A stretch of DNA of 64,000 nt from Blastopirellula sp. J2-11 (GTDB taxonomy: Bacteria > Planctomycetota > Planctomycetia > Pirellulales > Pirellulaceae). The notes beneath the pieces are model-generated. The model saw nothing but the letters and a program-made list of their open reading frames with translations. It made no database searches and was not told where the DNA came from. The translations under genes were made by a program, and so were the position numbers. The stretch spans positions 62,001-126,000 of the forward strand of contig NZ_CP097384.1 in the NCBI RefSeq assembly GCF_024584705.1. The letters are read 5' to 3'. Position 1 is the stretch's first letter; every line of letters begins with the position of its first letter. Below are positions 40,723 to 49,167 of this stretch, piece after piece.

Positions 40723-42456
40723 TTATTCTTCTTCTTCGGCGGCGATCGCGAAGAGGTGCGTCTTGTTGGCGATGTACAACACGCCGTTAGCGACAATCGG
40801 GGTCGAATAGACCGAGTTGCCCATGTTGATCTCGTCGATCGGTTCGGCATCTTCCGGGTCGGCCGACAGTTTGAAGACGCAGACGTCACCATCTTCGTCA
40901 CCAATGTAGACGTGCCCGTCGACGATCAACGGCGATCCCCACGCGGCGGCCAACATGTCGTAGGTCCAGTGCCGCTTGCCGGTCTGAGCGTCCAGGCAAT
41001 GGAGCAGTCCGCTGAAGTCCGAGATGTAGAGAATGTCGTCCTTGATCGCAACGGTGCCGATGCTGCGGTGCATCGTTTCTTCAAAACTGATGCGACCGTC
41101 GCCATCTTCGTCACCGCCGGCATAGTGCCAGATCACGGCGCTGTTCGGATTATCGACTGCGACTTCGCCATCTTCGGGAATGACCGCTTGAATGCGGCGA
41201 TGCGGCAACGGCACCCGTGAGCTCCCTTCGACCTTCATCGCCAACTGCGGGCTGACGTCGCCTCGTTTGGTCGGATCGATGCACCAGAGGTGACCTTCCC
41301 CTTCGCCATGTTCCGGGTCTTGCCCTACGGCCACGTAAACCTTGCCGTCATAGACGACCGGGGTCGCGATGATGTTGTTGCGAGTTCCGCGTCCGCCGAT
41401 CACCCACTTCGACTCTTTTGGGTTGCCGTCGAATTTCCAGAGCAGTTCCGGCTTGCCGTCCTTGCCTTTATCGGCCTTGAACGAATAGACCCAACCATTG
41501 CCGCCGGCGAACAGCACTTGCGGCACTCCGCCCAGTTCGGCGATCGTCGGGCTCGACCATTGACCGTGCAGGATGTTTTCGCCAGGCGAACGATCGGTCC
41601 AGAGAACTTCGCCGGTGTTCTTGTCCATTGCGATAAAGCTGGGAGCCTGGGGCGAGGGAAGCACGATGTGCGACTCGTCGACGCCGTTCGACGTGTTGAC
41701 AAACAGGATGTCTCCGAGCGCAGCGATCGAACAAGAGCACATGTTGTGCTGCGAAACGCCAAGCTCGGTCATCATGTTGAAGACCCAGATGACGTCCGCT
41801 TCGGTCTTGTCGGTGAACTTCTCTTCCTTATAGGGGCCGTCGTTCTCGCCGTCATAAAAGCCTTCGACATCCAAGCAGCGAACTTCGCCGCGACTGGTCA
41901 CAAACCAAAGGCGGTTGCCTTCGACATACGGAGCGCAGCAAATCCCTTGCAGCGGCCAGTCATGGACGCGGCCGGTCGAGAGCTTTTCGCTGGAATGTTG
42001 CCAGAGGAAGTCGCCGGTCTGTTCGTCGTAGCAAACCAACACGCCGAGATCGACGTCGGCAGGATAACGGGAAATCAAACCGCTGCTATTGTTGGTGCCA
42101 ACGAACACTTTGCCCGAAGCGACGACCGGATTGCCGTACGACTGGCTGCCGAGTTTGGCGACCCATTTGATGTTTTCGGCTTTGGACGAATCCCACTCGC
42201 CGGTTTTACGATCAAACCGGCCGATGTCCCACTCCTGCGGAATGTTGGTTGCGACCGGTACGTTATTTCGCAGCGAGTTGCCGCCCCACATCGGCCAATC
42301 TTTGGTGGGCTCCATCTTTTCCGACGACTTAGGCTGCGCGATGACAGCGACCGGCTCGGCGTCCGCGTGACCTGCCGGCAACACGGTCGCGATGATCGCG
42401 CCGGCAAGCGCCGCGCAGAACATGGCGACAGTCGACAGGAATGGCTTGTTTTGCAT
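40723..42456 (-). CDS. PQQ-type beta-propeller protein with EF-hand-like insertion
   Basis: 577 residues; GGAGC precedes the ATG. The signal peptide (FLSTVAMFCAALAGAIIATV) is followed by KDWPMWGGNSLRNNVPVATN, the WPxxGG entry. Propeller blades are marked by CYDEQTGDFLWQHSSEKL, AMDKNTGEVLWTDRSPGENI and CLDAQTGKRHWTYDM. Near residues 470-482 is DEDGDGRISFEET, which matches an EF-hand calcium loop (DxDxDGxIxxxE). Probably calcium-binding. It lies 67 bases downstream of the larger propeller gene (42524-45130) and shares its terminator at 40645. Confidence 0.9.
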   Translation of the reverse strand: MQNKPFLSTVAMFCAALAGAIIATVLPAGHADAEPVAVIAQPKSSEKMEPTKDWPMWGGNSLRNNVPVATNIPQEWDIGRFDRKTGEWDSSKAENIKWVAKLGSQSYGNPVVASGKVFVGTNNSSGLISRYPADVDLGVLVCYDEQTGDFLWQHSSEKLSTGRVHDWPLQGICCAPYVEGNRLWFVTSRGEVRCLDVEGFYDGENDGPYKEEKFTDKTEADVIWVFNMMTELGVSQHNMCSCSIAALGDILFVNTSNGVDESHIVLPSPQAPSFIAMDKNTGEVLWTDRSPGENILHGQWSSPTIAELGGVPQVLFAGGNGWVYSFKADKGKDGKPELLWKFDGNPKESKWVIGGRGTRNNIIATPVVYDGKVYVAVGQDPEHGEGEGHLWCIDPTKRGDVSPQLAMKVEGSSRVPLPHRRIQAVIPEDGEVAVDNPNSAVIWHYAGGDEDGDGRISFEETMHRSIGTVAIKDDILYISDFSGLLHCLDAQTGKRHWTYDMLAAAWGSPLIVDGHVYIGDEDGDVCVFKLSADPEDAEPIDEINMGNSVYSTPIVANGVLYIANKTHLFAIAAEEEE

Positions 42457-42523
42457 AACAGCTCCGAAAACTTCAGGGTAGGAGATTGTTTTTGGGGGGA
42501 AAGAAAGTCAGGCGCCGCGTCTC

Positions 42524-45130
42524 TTACGACTTGTCGTTGGGCGTGACTGAAACGTTGTCGATGTAGATTTCGGCGTTGGTCGCGTTGCCAAAGAAACCAG
42601 GGCTGCCGTCGCGATTGGGGTAGGCGTCTTCCCCGACGATGGTCCACTCGGCCGGCTCGGCTTCGTCTTTCTTCCAGACTTTGCCGCGCACGATCGCGAT
42701 GTCTCCTTCGTTTGCAACTTGCATCTTCAAGCGATACCAAACGTCCGCTTCCAGCGTGAACGGTTTCGACTTCGCCATCCGCTGCTGGGTAACCCAGGTA
42801 CGAACTTGCGTCGTTTTGTCGTTGCCGTTCAGAACAAACTGATAGCCTTGTGCGATCAGACCGATGTCGGGAAGCAGGCCATCTTCCATCTTCTGCGCTT
42901 TGACGTCGGCTTGAATCGTGTAGTCGTGCAGTTCAGGACTCGACATCCACGATTGGCTCCGCGTTCCTTTCGGAATCGTCGAAACTTTGACCATCGCTTT
43001 ACTGCCGTCGACATCACGAACGACGTGACGATAGCGAGCGCCAACCCAAGTGACCGGCGGTTGACCGACGCCAGTGGTGGAGTCGAACGCGATGTCATCG
43101 AAGTTAAAGCTCCAGGGAAGATCAGGAATCGTGCGTAGACGAGCCGTGCTGACCGTTTCACCCAACTTGGCGGTGATAGTGGTCGCGGTGTGGGCGTCGC
43201 TCGTTTCCGTGGTGTAAAGCCCCTTGGCGTCGATCTTGCCGGGGCCCGTCAGTTCAAACGTCACGCCGCTCAGATCAGCGTCTAGCTTTTCACCCAGCTT
43301 ATTGAACGCGGCGACTTCGTACTGTTGCGACTGACCCGGCTTCAGCAAGACCTCAAACGGCGTCACTTGCAGTTGATCGATTTCGGGGTTCTCGCTGACC
43401 GGGGTTTCGGGAGCGACCGGAGGCAGGCCGGTAAACCCTTTTTCCAGCTTGGGATCTTCCAGGCAATAGATGCCGCCTGAGGTCGGCACGTAGATTAGCC
43501 CTTGGGCGCAGATCGGCGAGCCGTTTACTTCGACATCGTCGAAACGCCCCTTGTTGATCGTATCGAGCGAACCATCTTCCTGCGGCTCGAGAATCGCCCA
43601 GTAGCCGTTCGCTTCAAAGGCGTAGATCTTGCCATCGGCGTAGAGCGGATTGCCTCGCATAGCGCGACCGACCGCCACACGCTTGCCAACCGGTTCGCCG
43701 GTCTTGGCGTCAAACCCAAAGACTTTGCCGGCATCGTTGAAAGCGTAGACGTAATCGTTCACTTTCAGCAACGTGCTTTTGCCCATCATGATTTCGGGCT
43801 GTTGCCAAATCAGGCCTTTGCCGGTGATGTCGCCGGTTAATGCGCCGTTGATCGCCGCGACGTTCCCCATCATCGAGGAAATATCGCCGAGGTTCTCTTC
43901 ACTATGGCCGACATAGACCGTATCGCCGTCGACAATTGGCGAAGCGTTGATCCCTCGCATCGACATGGCGTAGTTCCAGATCGGTTTGCCGGTGCGCGGT
44001 TGAAACGCCCAGAACTGACCATCGCCGGAACCGAAGACCATCGCCTTTTGTCCGTTGAGAGTTGCGATCACCGGGGCGCTGTAGGTGGTGTCGTCCGGCA
44101 GCAAACGCGTGCCGTTGAACCAGATCATTTCGCCGGTGTTCTTATCAAACGCCATGAAGCGGTGACACGGTTTGGCCATGTCGCCCCAACCGATCACCAC
44201 GGCGCTGACGATCACCAGGTCTTCAAATACGATCGGAAAGTTCGTGCGACCGCCATAGGTCGATAGCAGACCATACTCTTCGTGCAGCTTATGGACCCAG
44301 TCGGTCTCGCCGGTTTCGGCGTCGATGCATTGGAAATGTCCGCATACGCCTAACGCGTAGACCTTGCCGTTGGTGGGGTCGCCGACAACGGCGGACCAGC
44401 CGACCCGTTCGACCGGTACGTCGGAAAGATAAACGTTGAAACGATTTTCCCAGAGAAATTCGCCGGTCTGTGCGTCGAGACAAACGACGCGCTCTCCTTC
44501 ACGCTTGGTTCCCTGTTCGGCGGCGCACAACGTATAGAGCTTGCCGTTCATGACGATCGGCGTGCTGCGCGAGCCAAAATCCTTCGCGATCCATTTGACG
44601 TTACTTCCCTCGCCGCCGGCGGGATCAAAGTCATCCGGCAGCCCGGTCGCTCGCGAGTACCCGTTGTATTCTGGTCCGCGAACGTAGGTCCAGTCTTGCG
44701 GATCAACCATGCCGGCCGGTTTCGCTTCGGTGGCGACTTGGGTTTTGGTTTCTGCGACGGTTTGCTCGGCTTCTTCTTTGGCCGCTGGAGCAGCTTCCGT
44801 GATGGGCGTGGCGGCGCTTTCGGCCGGTTTCGACTCTGCGGCCGGCGCTTCCATTTTCTTGCTAGCAGCTGCGTCTCCGGCGTCTGGCTTTTCAGCGGCC
44901 GGTTCTGCTGGTGCTGTCACTGCCGGCTTCATTTCTTCGGCAGCCGGCGCCGTGGTCGCCGCTTCGTGCTCATGATCTTCATGCTCGTGATCATGATCCG
45001 CGTGGTCATGATCGGCATGGTCCGCCGACGTGTTGCTCGGAGAAGGCGCAGGGCCGGGAGGCGGGGTGCAGCCGAAAACTGCAAGAGCGGCAAACAATAG
45101 TAGGAGGGAGAGACTGGAAGTCTTCGTCAT
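42524..45130 (-). CDS. PQQ-type propeller lipoprotein with His-rich N terminus
   Basis: 868 residues. The lipobox is LAVFGC (Cys21). Residues 36-56 are a His/Asp/Glu run (HADHDHADHDHEHEDHEHE), a likely metal-binding tract. Residues 57-140 are Ala/Pro/Glu-rich linker. The propeller follows: DPQDWTYVRGPEYNGYSRAT, CLDAQTGEFLWENRF, CIDAETGETDWVHKL, AFDKNTGEMIWFNGT, and so on to about residue 600. Then an Ig-like segment (QLQVTPFEVLLKPGQSQQYE) and a lectin-like C-terminal domain (ELHDYTIQADVKAQKMEDGL... to NAEIYIDNVSVTP), as in LamG-type folds. It probably handles polysaccharide or protein in the periplasm. Confidence 0.9.
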   Translation of the reverse strand: MTKTSSLSLLLLFAALAVFGCTPPPGPAPSPSNTSADHADHDHADHDHEHEDHEHEAATTAPAAEEMKPAVTAPAEPAAEKPDAGDAAASKKMEAPAAESKPAESAATPITEAAPAAKEEAEQTVAETKTQVATEAKPAGMVDPQDWTYVRGPEYNGYSRATGLPDDFDPAGGEGSNVKWIAKDFGSRSTPIVMNGKLYTLCAAEQGTKREGERVVCLDAQTGEFLWENRFNVYLSDVPVERVGWSAVVGDPTNGKVYALGVCGHFQCIDAETGETDWVHKLHEEYGLLSTYGGRTNFPIVFEDLVIVSAVVIGWGDMAKPCHRFMAFDKNTGEMIWFNGTRLLPDDTTYSAPVIATLNGQKAMVFGSGDGQFWAFQPRTGKPIWNYAMSMRGINASPIVDGDTVYVGHSEENLGDISSMMGNVAAINGALTGDITGKGLIWQQPEIMMGKSTLLKVNDYVYAFNDAGKVFGFDAKTGEPVGKRVAVGRAMRGNPLYADGKIYAFEANGYWAILEPQEDGSLDTINKGRFDDVEVNGSPICAQGLIYVPTSGGIYCLEDPKLEKGFTGLPPVAPETPVSENPEIDQLQVTPFEVLLKPGQSQQYEVAAFNKLGEKLDADLSGVTFELTGPGKIDAKGLYTTETSDAHTATTITAKLGETVSTARLRTIPDLPWSFNFDDIAFDSTTGVGQPPVTWVGARYRHVVRDVDGSKAMVKVSTIPKGTRSQSWMSSPELHDYTIQADVKAQKMEDGLLPDIGLIAQGYQFVLNGNDKTTQVRTWVTQQRMAKSKPFTLEADVWYRLKMQVANEGDIAIVRGKVWKKDEAEPAEWTIVGEDAYPNRDGSPGFFGNATNAEIYIDNVSVTPNDKS

Positions 45131-45389
45131 GAGTGAATACCTGCGTATTACTACTTTGTGGGCTGGGCAAGCGGTAGGGGTCGCTCTGTTTAGGATACGC
45201 CCTCAGTAGATGTCAGGCAACTGATGGCGAATGAGGGGCCTCAACGGCTAAACCGAGTATTGAAGCGACTTGCGCCTACTTGGCGGCGATCAACGGAGGG
45301 GGGAAACGGCGTTTGCGTGATCTTTCTTACACAGTGACCGCAGGGGGGAGATCTGGGGACGATCGAAAAAAATATCGAGATCCTGGCAA

Positions 45390-45755
45390 TTACTCGTCAA
45401 ACCACTCGTCGCTCGGGTCAAACTTCGGATAGACGATGTTCAGGATCTTCATCTTCCCGATTGCACGATGTCGCGTACCGGGGCGAATCATCACCAACAT
45501 CCCTGGTTTCAGATCAATGCGGGCGTCATCCAACTGCATTTGGGCGTCGGCGTCACATTCCAGGATGTAATAGGTCTCGGTCAACTGTTTGTGGTAGTGG
45601 AGCTTCGCATCGCTGGAGATTTCGGTTAGGTGAATTGTGCCGGGATAGTCAACGACCTCCGCCAGTCCGCGTCGGGCAGTTCCGCAAGGACAGGGAACAC
45701 CGGGAAGCGCTGCGAGATGAACTACCTCGTAACCTGAGAGCGAACTAGCGGACAT
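45390..45755 (-). CDS. Cupin domain protein
   Basis: 121 residues; TTGGAG is 8 bases before the ATG. The cupin motif 1 is DAKLHYHKQLTETYYILECD (H-x-H...E) and motif 2 is LKPGMLVMIRPGTRHRAIG, the usual PG...P..RH. A Cys-containing start (LPGVPCPCGTARRGLAEV) is less usual and may bind iron. Cytoplasmic; the reaction is unknown. It stands alone. Confidence 0.9.
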   Translation of the reverse strand: MSASSLSGYEVVHLAALPGVPCPCGTARRGLAEVVDYPGTIHLTEISSDAKLHYHKQLTETYYILECDADAQMQLDDARIDLKPGMLVMIRPGTRHRAIGKMKILNIVYPKFDPSDEWFDE

Positions 45756-46403
45756 GAACTACTCCAAATGACCGGCACGAGACGAACATGAGCAAATCAG
45801 GGAAGATTTCTATGGTTTATCTTAGCTAACCGGCGCCTCCGCTTCCAGTTCGTAAGATTTCCCCAATCGCGGGAGTCGGTCTGTGAATCTGCGGAAGATT
45901 TGCGGCTTGCGTGTGGTTTGCCGTTACTGCTGCAGTCGGATAATCGGCAAGGTTTGCCTGGACTGCGGGAGTGTTACATCTTGCGCTACAGGATAGGTAA
46001 ACCAAGTTGCGGAATTTGCCTTCGATCGGTAAAGCGTCATCGATTGACAGGCCGATACCGTGATCTGGCGATCGGAATTCGTTCGCTGAAGAAGTCCCTC
46101 TCGCGGAGAAGTGAGGGCACGTTAGCTTTCGGCATGGAGAGTTCGAGTCACGGGAAGACTCGACCGAAGTTAACGGTCAATTTTTTGTGTGGACTGAAGA
46201 GCTTTGCAAGCTTCCTGAACAAGGTCCGACTGACGCTCCCACACTTATTTCATTGTTACGACGGTCCCGCCTGTCGCAATGAATGAAGTAAGCGAACATT
46301 CGCGGCGTGGGAGTCGCACACCGTGACTGTTCACGCGAGCGCCGGCCAAGTGACGGATTGCAAGCGGGCCCTACAGTACTAGCGCATTAGGAGACGTTGC
46401 TCG
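45756..46403. other. Intergenic region before the Cys-rich gene
   Basis: About 650 bases. Besides the short Cys-rich frame at 45883-45996, I find nothing firm; a longer frame at 45900-46286 in another phase lacks a protein-like composition. The purine-rich GGAGAC at about 46389-46394 is the ribosome binding site of the gene at 46404. No repeat or hairpin of note. Confidence 0.4.
45883..45996 (+). CDS. Possible 37-residue Cys-rich peptide
   Basis: A GTG start at 45883 with GGGAG 7 bases upstream opens a frame of 37 residues: MNLRKICGLRVVCRYCCSRI followed by IGKVCLDCGSVTSCATG. Seven of the residues are Cys (7, 13, 16, 17, 25, 28, 34), and CRYC with CLDC is like a zinc knuckle or ribbon. It is too short to be certain and has no known homologue to me; it lies upstream of the strongly Cys-rich protein gene at 46404. 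Confidence 0.35.
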   Translation: MNLRKICGLRVVCRYCCSRIIGKVCLDCGSVTSCATG

Positions 46404-47333
46404 ATGAAACTGAATCTTGTTGTGGGAACGATGCTGGTCGCACTGATGTGTAGCCAGTCGTATGCCGCCGGCCTGCTGAACCAGATGCTTGGCGGTGGCT
46501 GCGGCTGCTCGACCTCGTGTTGCCAAACGCCCAAATGTTGCACTCCGGCCCCGCGCTGCTGTGCTCCGAAACCAACCTGCTGTGCTCCGGCGCCGGCCAC
46601 GTGCTGTGCCCCTGAGCCGACTTGCTGTGCTCCGGAACCGTCTTGCTGCGCTCCTTCGTCGTGCTGCACCAAAAAGTGCTGCACCCCGTTGCGTGACGCT
46701 CTGAGCAACCTGTTCTGCTGCAAGAAGAGCCACTGTGGTTCGAGCTGCGGTTCGAGCTGCGGTTGTGAAGCTGAACCGACCTGCTGTGCTCCGGAAGCCA
46801 CTTGCTGTGCTCCGGAACCGTCTTGCGGTTGCGAAAGCAGCTGTGGCGGTTGCTCGACCTCTTGCTGCAAGAAGGGCGGTCTGTTGGACGGTCTGTTCTG
46901 CCACAAGAAAAAGAGCTGCTGCGGTGGTTGCGATTCGGGTTGCGGTTGCAGCACCGAACCGACCTGCTGTGCTCCCGAAGCGACTTGCTGTGCTCCGGAA
47001 GCTTGCGGTTGTGATTCGGGTTGCGGTTGCGACACCTCGTGCGGCGGTTGCGCCCCGAAGTGCTGCTCGTGCACCCCGATCCGCGACGCGATCAAGCGTC
47101 TGTTCTGCCTGCCGAAGTGCCATAGCAGCTGCGGTTCGAGCTGTGGTTGCGACACCGGTTGCGGTTGTGACACCAGCTGTGGTGGATGCAGCAGCTGCGG
47201 CGGTGGCATGAGTGCTCCGATGTCGCCGATTCCGGCTGACGATTCGGCTGCTCCGATGCCTCCGGCTCCGGTTCCGGCTGACAACATGACGTTTGTCCCG
47301 GCTCGTCGTCGTCTGGCCAGCAACGTTCGCTAA
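46404..47333 (+). CDS. Highly Cys-rich secreted protein with CCAPE repeats
   Basis: 309 residues with a signal peptide (MKLNLVVGTMLVALMCSQSY, ending AA). By my count 66 of the residues are Cys, mostly as CC pairs. There are about 11 copies of CCAP(E/K/A)xx units (CCAPEPTCCAPEATCCAPEP) and four blocks of CGCxxxCGxxC. Two LRDA/IRDA-containing segments (TPLRDALSNLFCC, TPIRDAIKRLFC) are duplicates that split the sequence into repeating modules. A Pro-rich tail (SPIPADDSAAPMPPAPVPAD) and FVPARRR end. Similar Cys-rich exported proteins occur in planctomycetes and may cross-link the cell wall by disulfides. A terminator follows at 47368. Confidence 0.85.
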   Translation: MKLNLVVGTMLVALMCSQSYAAGLLNQMLGGGCGCSTSCCQTPKCCTPAPRCCAPKPTCCAPAPATCCAPEPTCCAPEPSCCAPSSCCTKKCCTPLRDALSNLFCCKKSHCGSSCGSSCGCEAEPTCCAPEATCCAPEPSCGCESSCGGCSTSCCKKGGLLDGLFCHKKKSCCGGCDSGCGCSTEPTCCAPEATCCAPEACGCDSGCGCDTSCGGCAPKCCSCTPIRDAIKRLFCLPKCHSSCGSSCGCDTGCGCDTSCGGCSSCGGGMSAPMSPIPADDSAAPMPPAPVPADNMTFVPARRRLASNVR

Positions 47334-47367
47334 GCTTCGGCTTTAGTGATCGCTACGGAAAGATCGA

Positions 47368-47401
47368 AAAACCCGGTTGGAGAAATCCAGCCGGGTTTTT
47401 T
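47368..47401 (+). terminator. Intrinsic terminator
   Basis: AAAACCCGGTTGG (47368-47380) pairs with CCAGCCGGGTTTT (47387-47399) with one G-T pair, followed by more T. It closes the Cys-rich gene, whose stop is at 47333. Confidence 0.9.
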
Positions 47402-47433
47402 CGTGCGCGCTGGCTGACCAGACCAACCGCGGC

Positions 47434-48078
47434 TCAGTTCTGAAATTGCCGCTGAACTTCGGCGTCTGACAAGACGATCATCCCCCAGATTGCGAACGGG
47501 ATTCCAATGAGGAAGCAGCAGTTGGTGCAAGGAGTCAGCGCTAGAATGAATCCGATCCAAGCCTGCAACGAGCTGCGCAGGTTCATCGTTCCGTACAACA
47601 TGAACAAGCCGATCACGCAGGTGAGAAAATAGAAACCGCAGGTAATCAGACTAACCACCGCTTCTTCCGGCGGTTGCACTCCGTTGGCCAAATTCACAAA
47701 TGTGCCGATCAGCGCCAGACCCAAGAATGCAATGCTGAGTCCAAAGGAGATCATGCAGACAATCGCAGGTACGGCGATTTTTCCTTTCGCCTCTTCTTTG
47801 GCCATCGGCCTCGATGCGGCGGAAGAGACGGTGTAGGGAGAAGCGTACGGATTCGATTCGCCGGTTGGAGGGGGCGCGGCGCCTTCGGCAAACGGATTGG
47901 GCGGCGACTCACCGCCGTAAGGGTTGGACGAATCGGAGAACGAGCTGCCGCCTGAAGCTGGGCCTCCTGGAATCGGCTGAATTGCCGAGCAGTGAGGGCA
48001 CTTTGTCCGTTTTCCTTCGTTCCCTTCCGGCACGCGGATTTGCTGCTTGCAAACCTGGCAAGTGAATTCAATCGGCAT
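47434..48078 (-). CDS. Zinc-ribbon membrane protein (tandem family member 1)
   Basis: 214 residues from the ATG at 48078 (the frame is open earlier). The N terminus MPIEFTCQVCKQQIRVPEGN and KCPHCSAIQPIPGG give two CxxC knuckles 20 residues apart. Residues about 50-100 are Pro/Ser/Gly-rich, then four membrane helices (residues about 112-210, including VPAIVCMISFGLSIAFLGLA and TPCTNCCFLIGIPFAIWGMI). The start MPIEF, the ribbon, and the end (IPFAIWGMIVL) are shared with the genes at 48200 and 49168. Function unknown. Confidence 0.82.
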   Translation of the reverse strand: MPIEFTCQVCKQQIRVPEGNEGKRTKCPHCSAIQPIPGGPASGGSSFSDSSNPYGGESPPNPFAEGAAPPPTGESNPYASPYTVSSAASRPMAKEEAKGKIAVPAIVCMISFGLSIAFLGLALIGTFVNLANGVQPPEEAVVSLITCGFYFLTCVIGLFMLYGTMNLRSSLQAWIGFILALTPCTNCCFLIGIPFAIWGMIVLSDAEVQRQFQN

Positions 48079-48199
48079 CGATGCATCTTCAGCAATGGGT
48101 GTGGGACGGTGCGGCATGAGAAAACCGCTGTTCGACCAATGTAAGCCGCCGCCGATCAAGATGCTAGCTGAATGAGCCGCGGAAAAGCGGCGCCGCGGA

Positions 48200-48883
48200 T
48201 TAGCGAAATTGCGCTTTGCCCTCAGGCAGACAAAGCATCACGATTCCCCAAATGCCGACCGGAAACGAAATAAATACGACTAACATGGTCAGGCAACTAA
48301 ACATCAAAGTGCAGGGGATCATCCCCAAAATCATGCCGACCCAACTGAACGCGTACGACTTGCGGAAAATCGCGTTCGCCAGACCAGCGATCGCGCCAAT
48401 GCTCATGATGCAGACGACGCCGCCGCCGACGGCCATTCCCAAAAACACCATCTGCTGGTCGTCTTTCGCGCCCTGCGGCGGATTCAGCATGATGTAGATC
48501 ATGCCGCAGACCATCAGCGCCGAAAAGCAAAAATTCACCGCTTGAACCACTAACAAGATGGCCGCCGGAATGGTCAGCAATACTTTGGCCGTTTCTTTGG
48601 TCATGCCGCCAGAGCGGTGAGGTTTCGCCGCATAGGGAGAGGGAGCCGAAGCGTCCGGACCAGGCGATTGAAACGGATTGTCGAGATCGTCGGCGAAGGG
48701 ATTGGGGCCGTCAGATGGCGTGCTGCTTGCAAAGTCGTCGATGGGCGGCGCGTGACTCAAGTCCGTAGCGGCTGGTATGACTTGAAGCTGCCCGCAACCG
48801 GGGCACTTCACTTGCTTGCCGGCCGAGTTATCGGGAACACGCAGTTTTTTCGGGCAGGCGGTGCAGAGGAATTCAATCGGCAT
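48200..48883 (-). CDS. Zinc-ribbon membrane protein (tandem family member 2)
   Basis: 227 residues. N terminus MPIEFLCTACPKKLRVPDNS and KCPGCGQLQVIP contain the two CxxC knuckles. A low-complexity linker (TPSDGPNPFADDLDNPFQSP) is followed by four helices (residues about 105-220) and FPVGIWGIVMLCLPEGKAQ at the end. The protein is a paralogue of the ones at 47434 and 49168; the linker here carries NPFADD/NPFQSP motifs that recall the NPFGG motif of the protein at 61593. Function unknown. Confidence 0.82.
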   Translation of the reverse strand: MPIEFLCTACPKKLRVPDNSAGKQVKCPGCGQLQVIPAATDLSHAPPIDDFASSTPSDGPNPFADDLDNPFQSPGPDASAPSPYAAKPHRSGGMTKETAKVLLTIPAAILLVVQAVNFCFSALMVCGMIYIMLNPPQGAKDDQQMVFLGMAVGGGVVCIMSIGAIAGLANAIFRKSYAFSWVGMILGMIPCTLMFSCLTMLVVFISFPVGIWGIVMLCLPEGKAQFR

Positions 48884-48990
48884 TGTGTTAATACGCCATA
48901 GACGAATATCAGAGGAGAGGGTTAGCCAAGTCTAAAACGCGATCGGTCCGACTTCTACAATATTCCGCCAGAAATCGTCTCGAGACAAAG

Positions 48991-49167
48991 TTAACCGCGA
49001 AAATGCGCCGCGATTCGTCGGTCGCACATCAGGACGATTCCCCAAATCGCGAAGGGAATCGCGACCGGAGAAAATAGGAACGTCCCGCAAGGCGACATCG
49101 ACATAATCAAGGCGAACCAGGCGTAGTCAGGATCACGCAAGTTGTGGAGGTTATTGGCATTATCAAA
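48991..49167 (-). pseudogene. Orphan C-terminal fragment of the zinc-ribbon membrane family
   Basis: Directly after the stop (TGA, 49170-49168) of the gene at 49168-49770 the same reading frame stays open for 58 residues. It reads FDNANNLHNLRDPDYAWFAL, IMSMSPCGTFLFSPVAIPFA and IWGIVLMCDRRIAAHFRG, and ends at a TAA at 48991. It matches the C-terminal helix and tail of the family (SPVAIPFAIWGIVLM against IGIPFAIWGMIVL), a duplicate of the region just upstream. Either the remains of a fused or deleted neighbour copy, or a read-through extension. Confidence 0.75.

Noticed and set aside
45900-46286. Open frame of 128 codons upstream of the Cys-rich gene
   Set aside because: Composition unlike a protein, no start signal, and it conflicts in frame with the short Cys-rich frame at 45883.
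46371-47323. Long Ala/Gln/Thr-rich antisense frames over the Cys-rich gene
   Set aside because: Open only because TGC/GCA codons in the repeats lack stops in other phases; no start signal.
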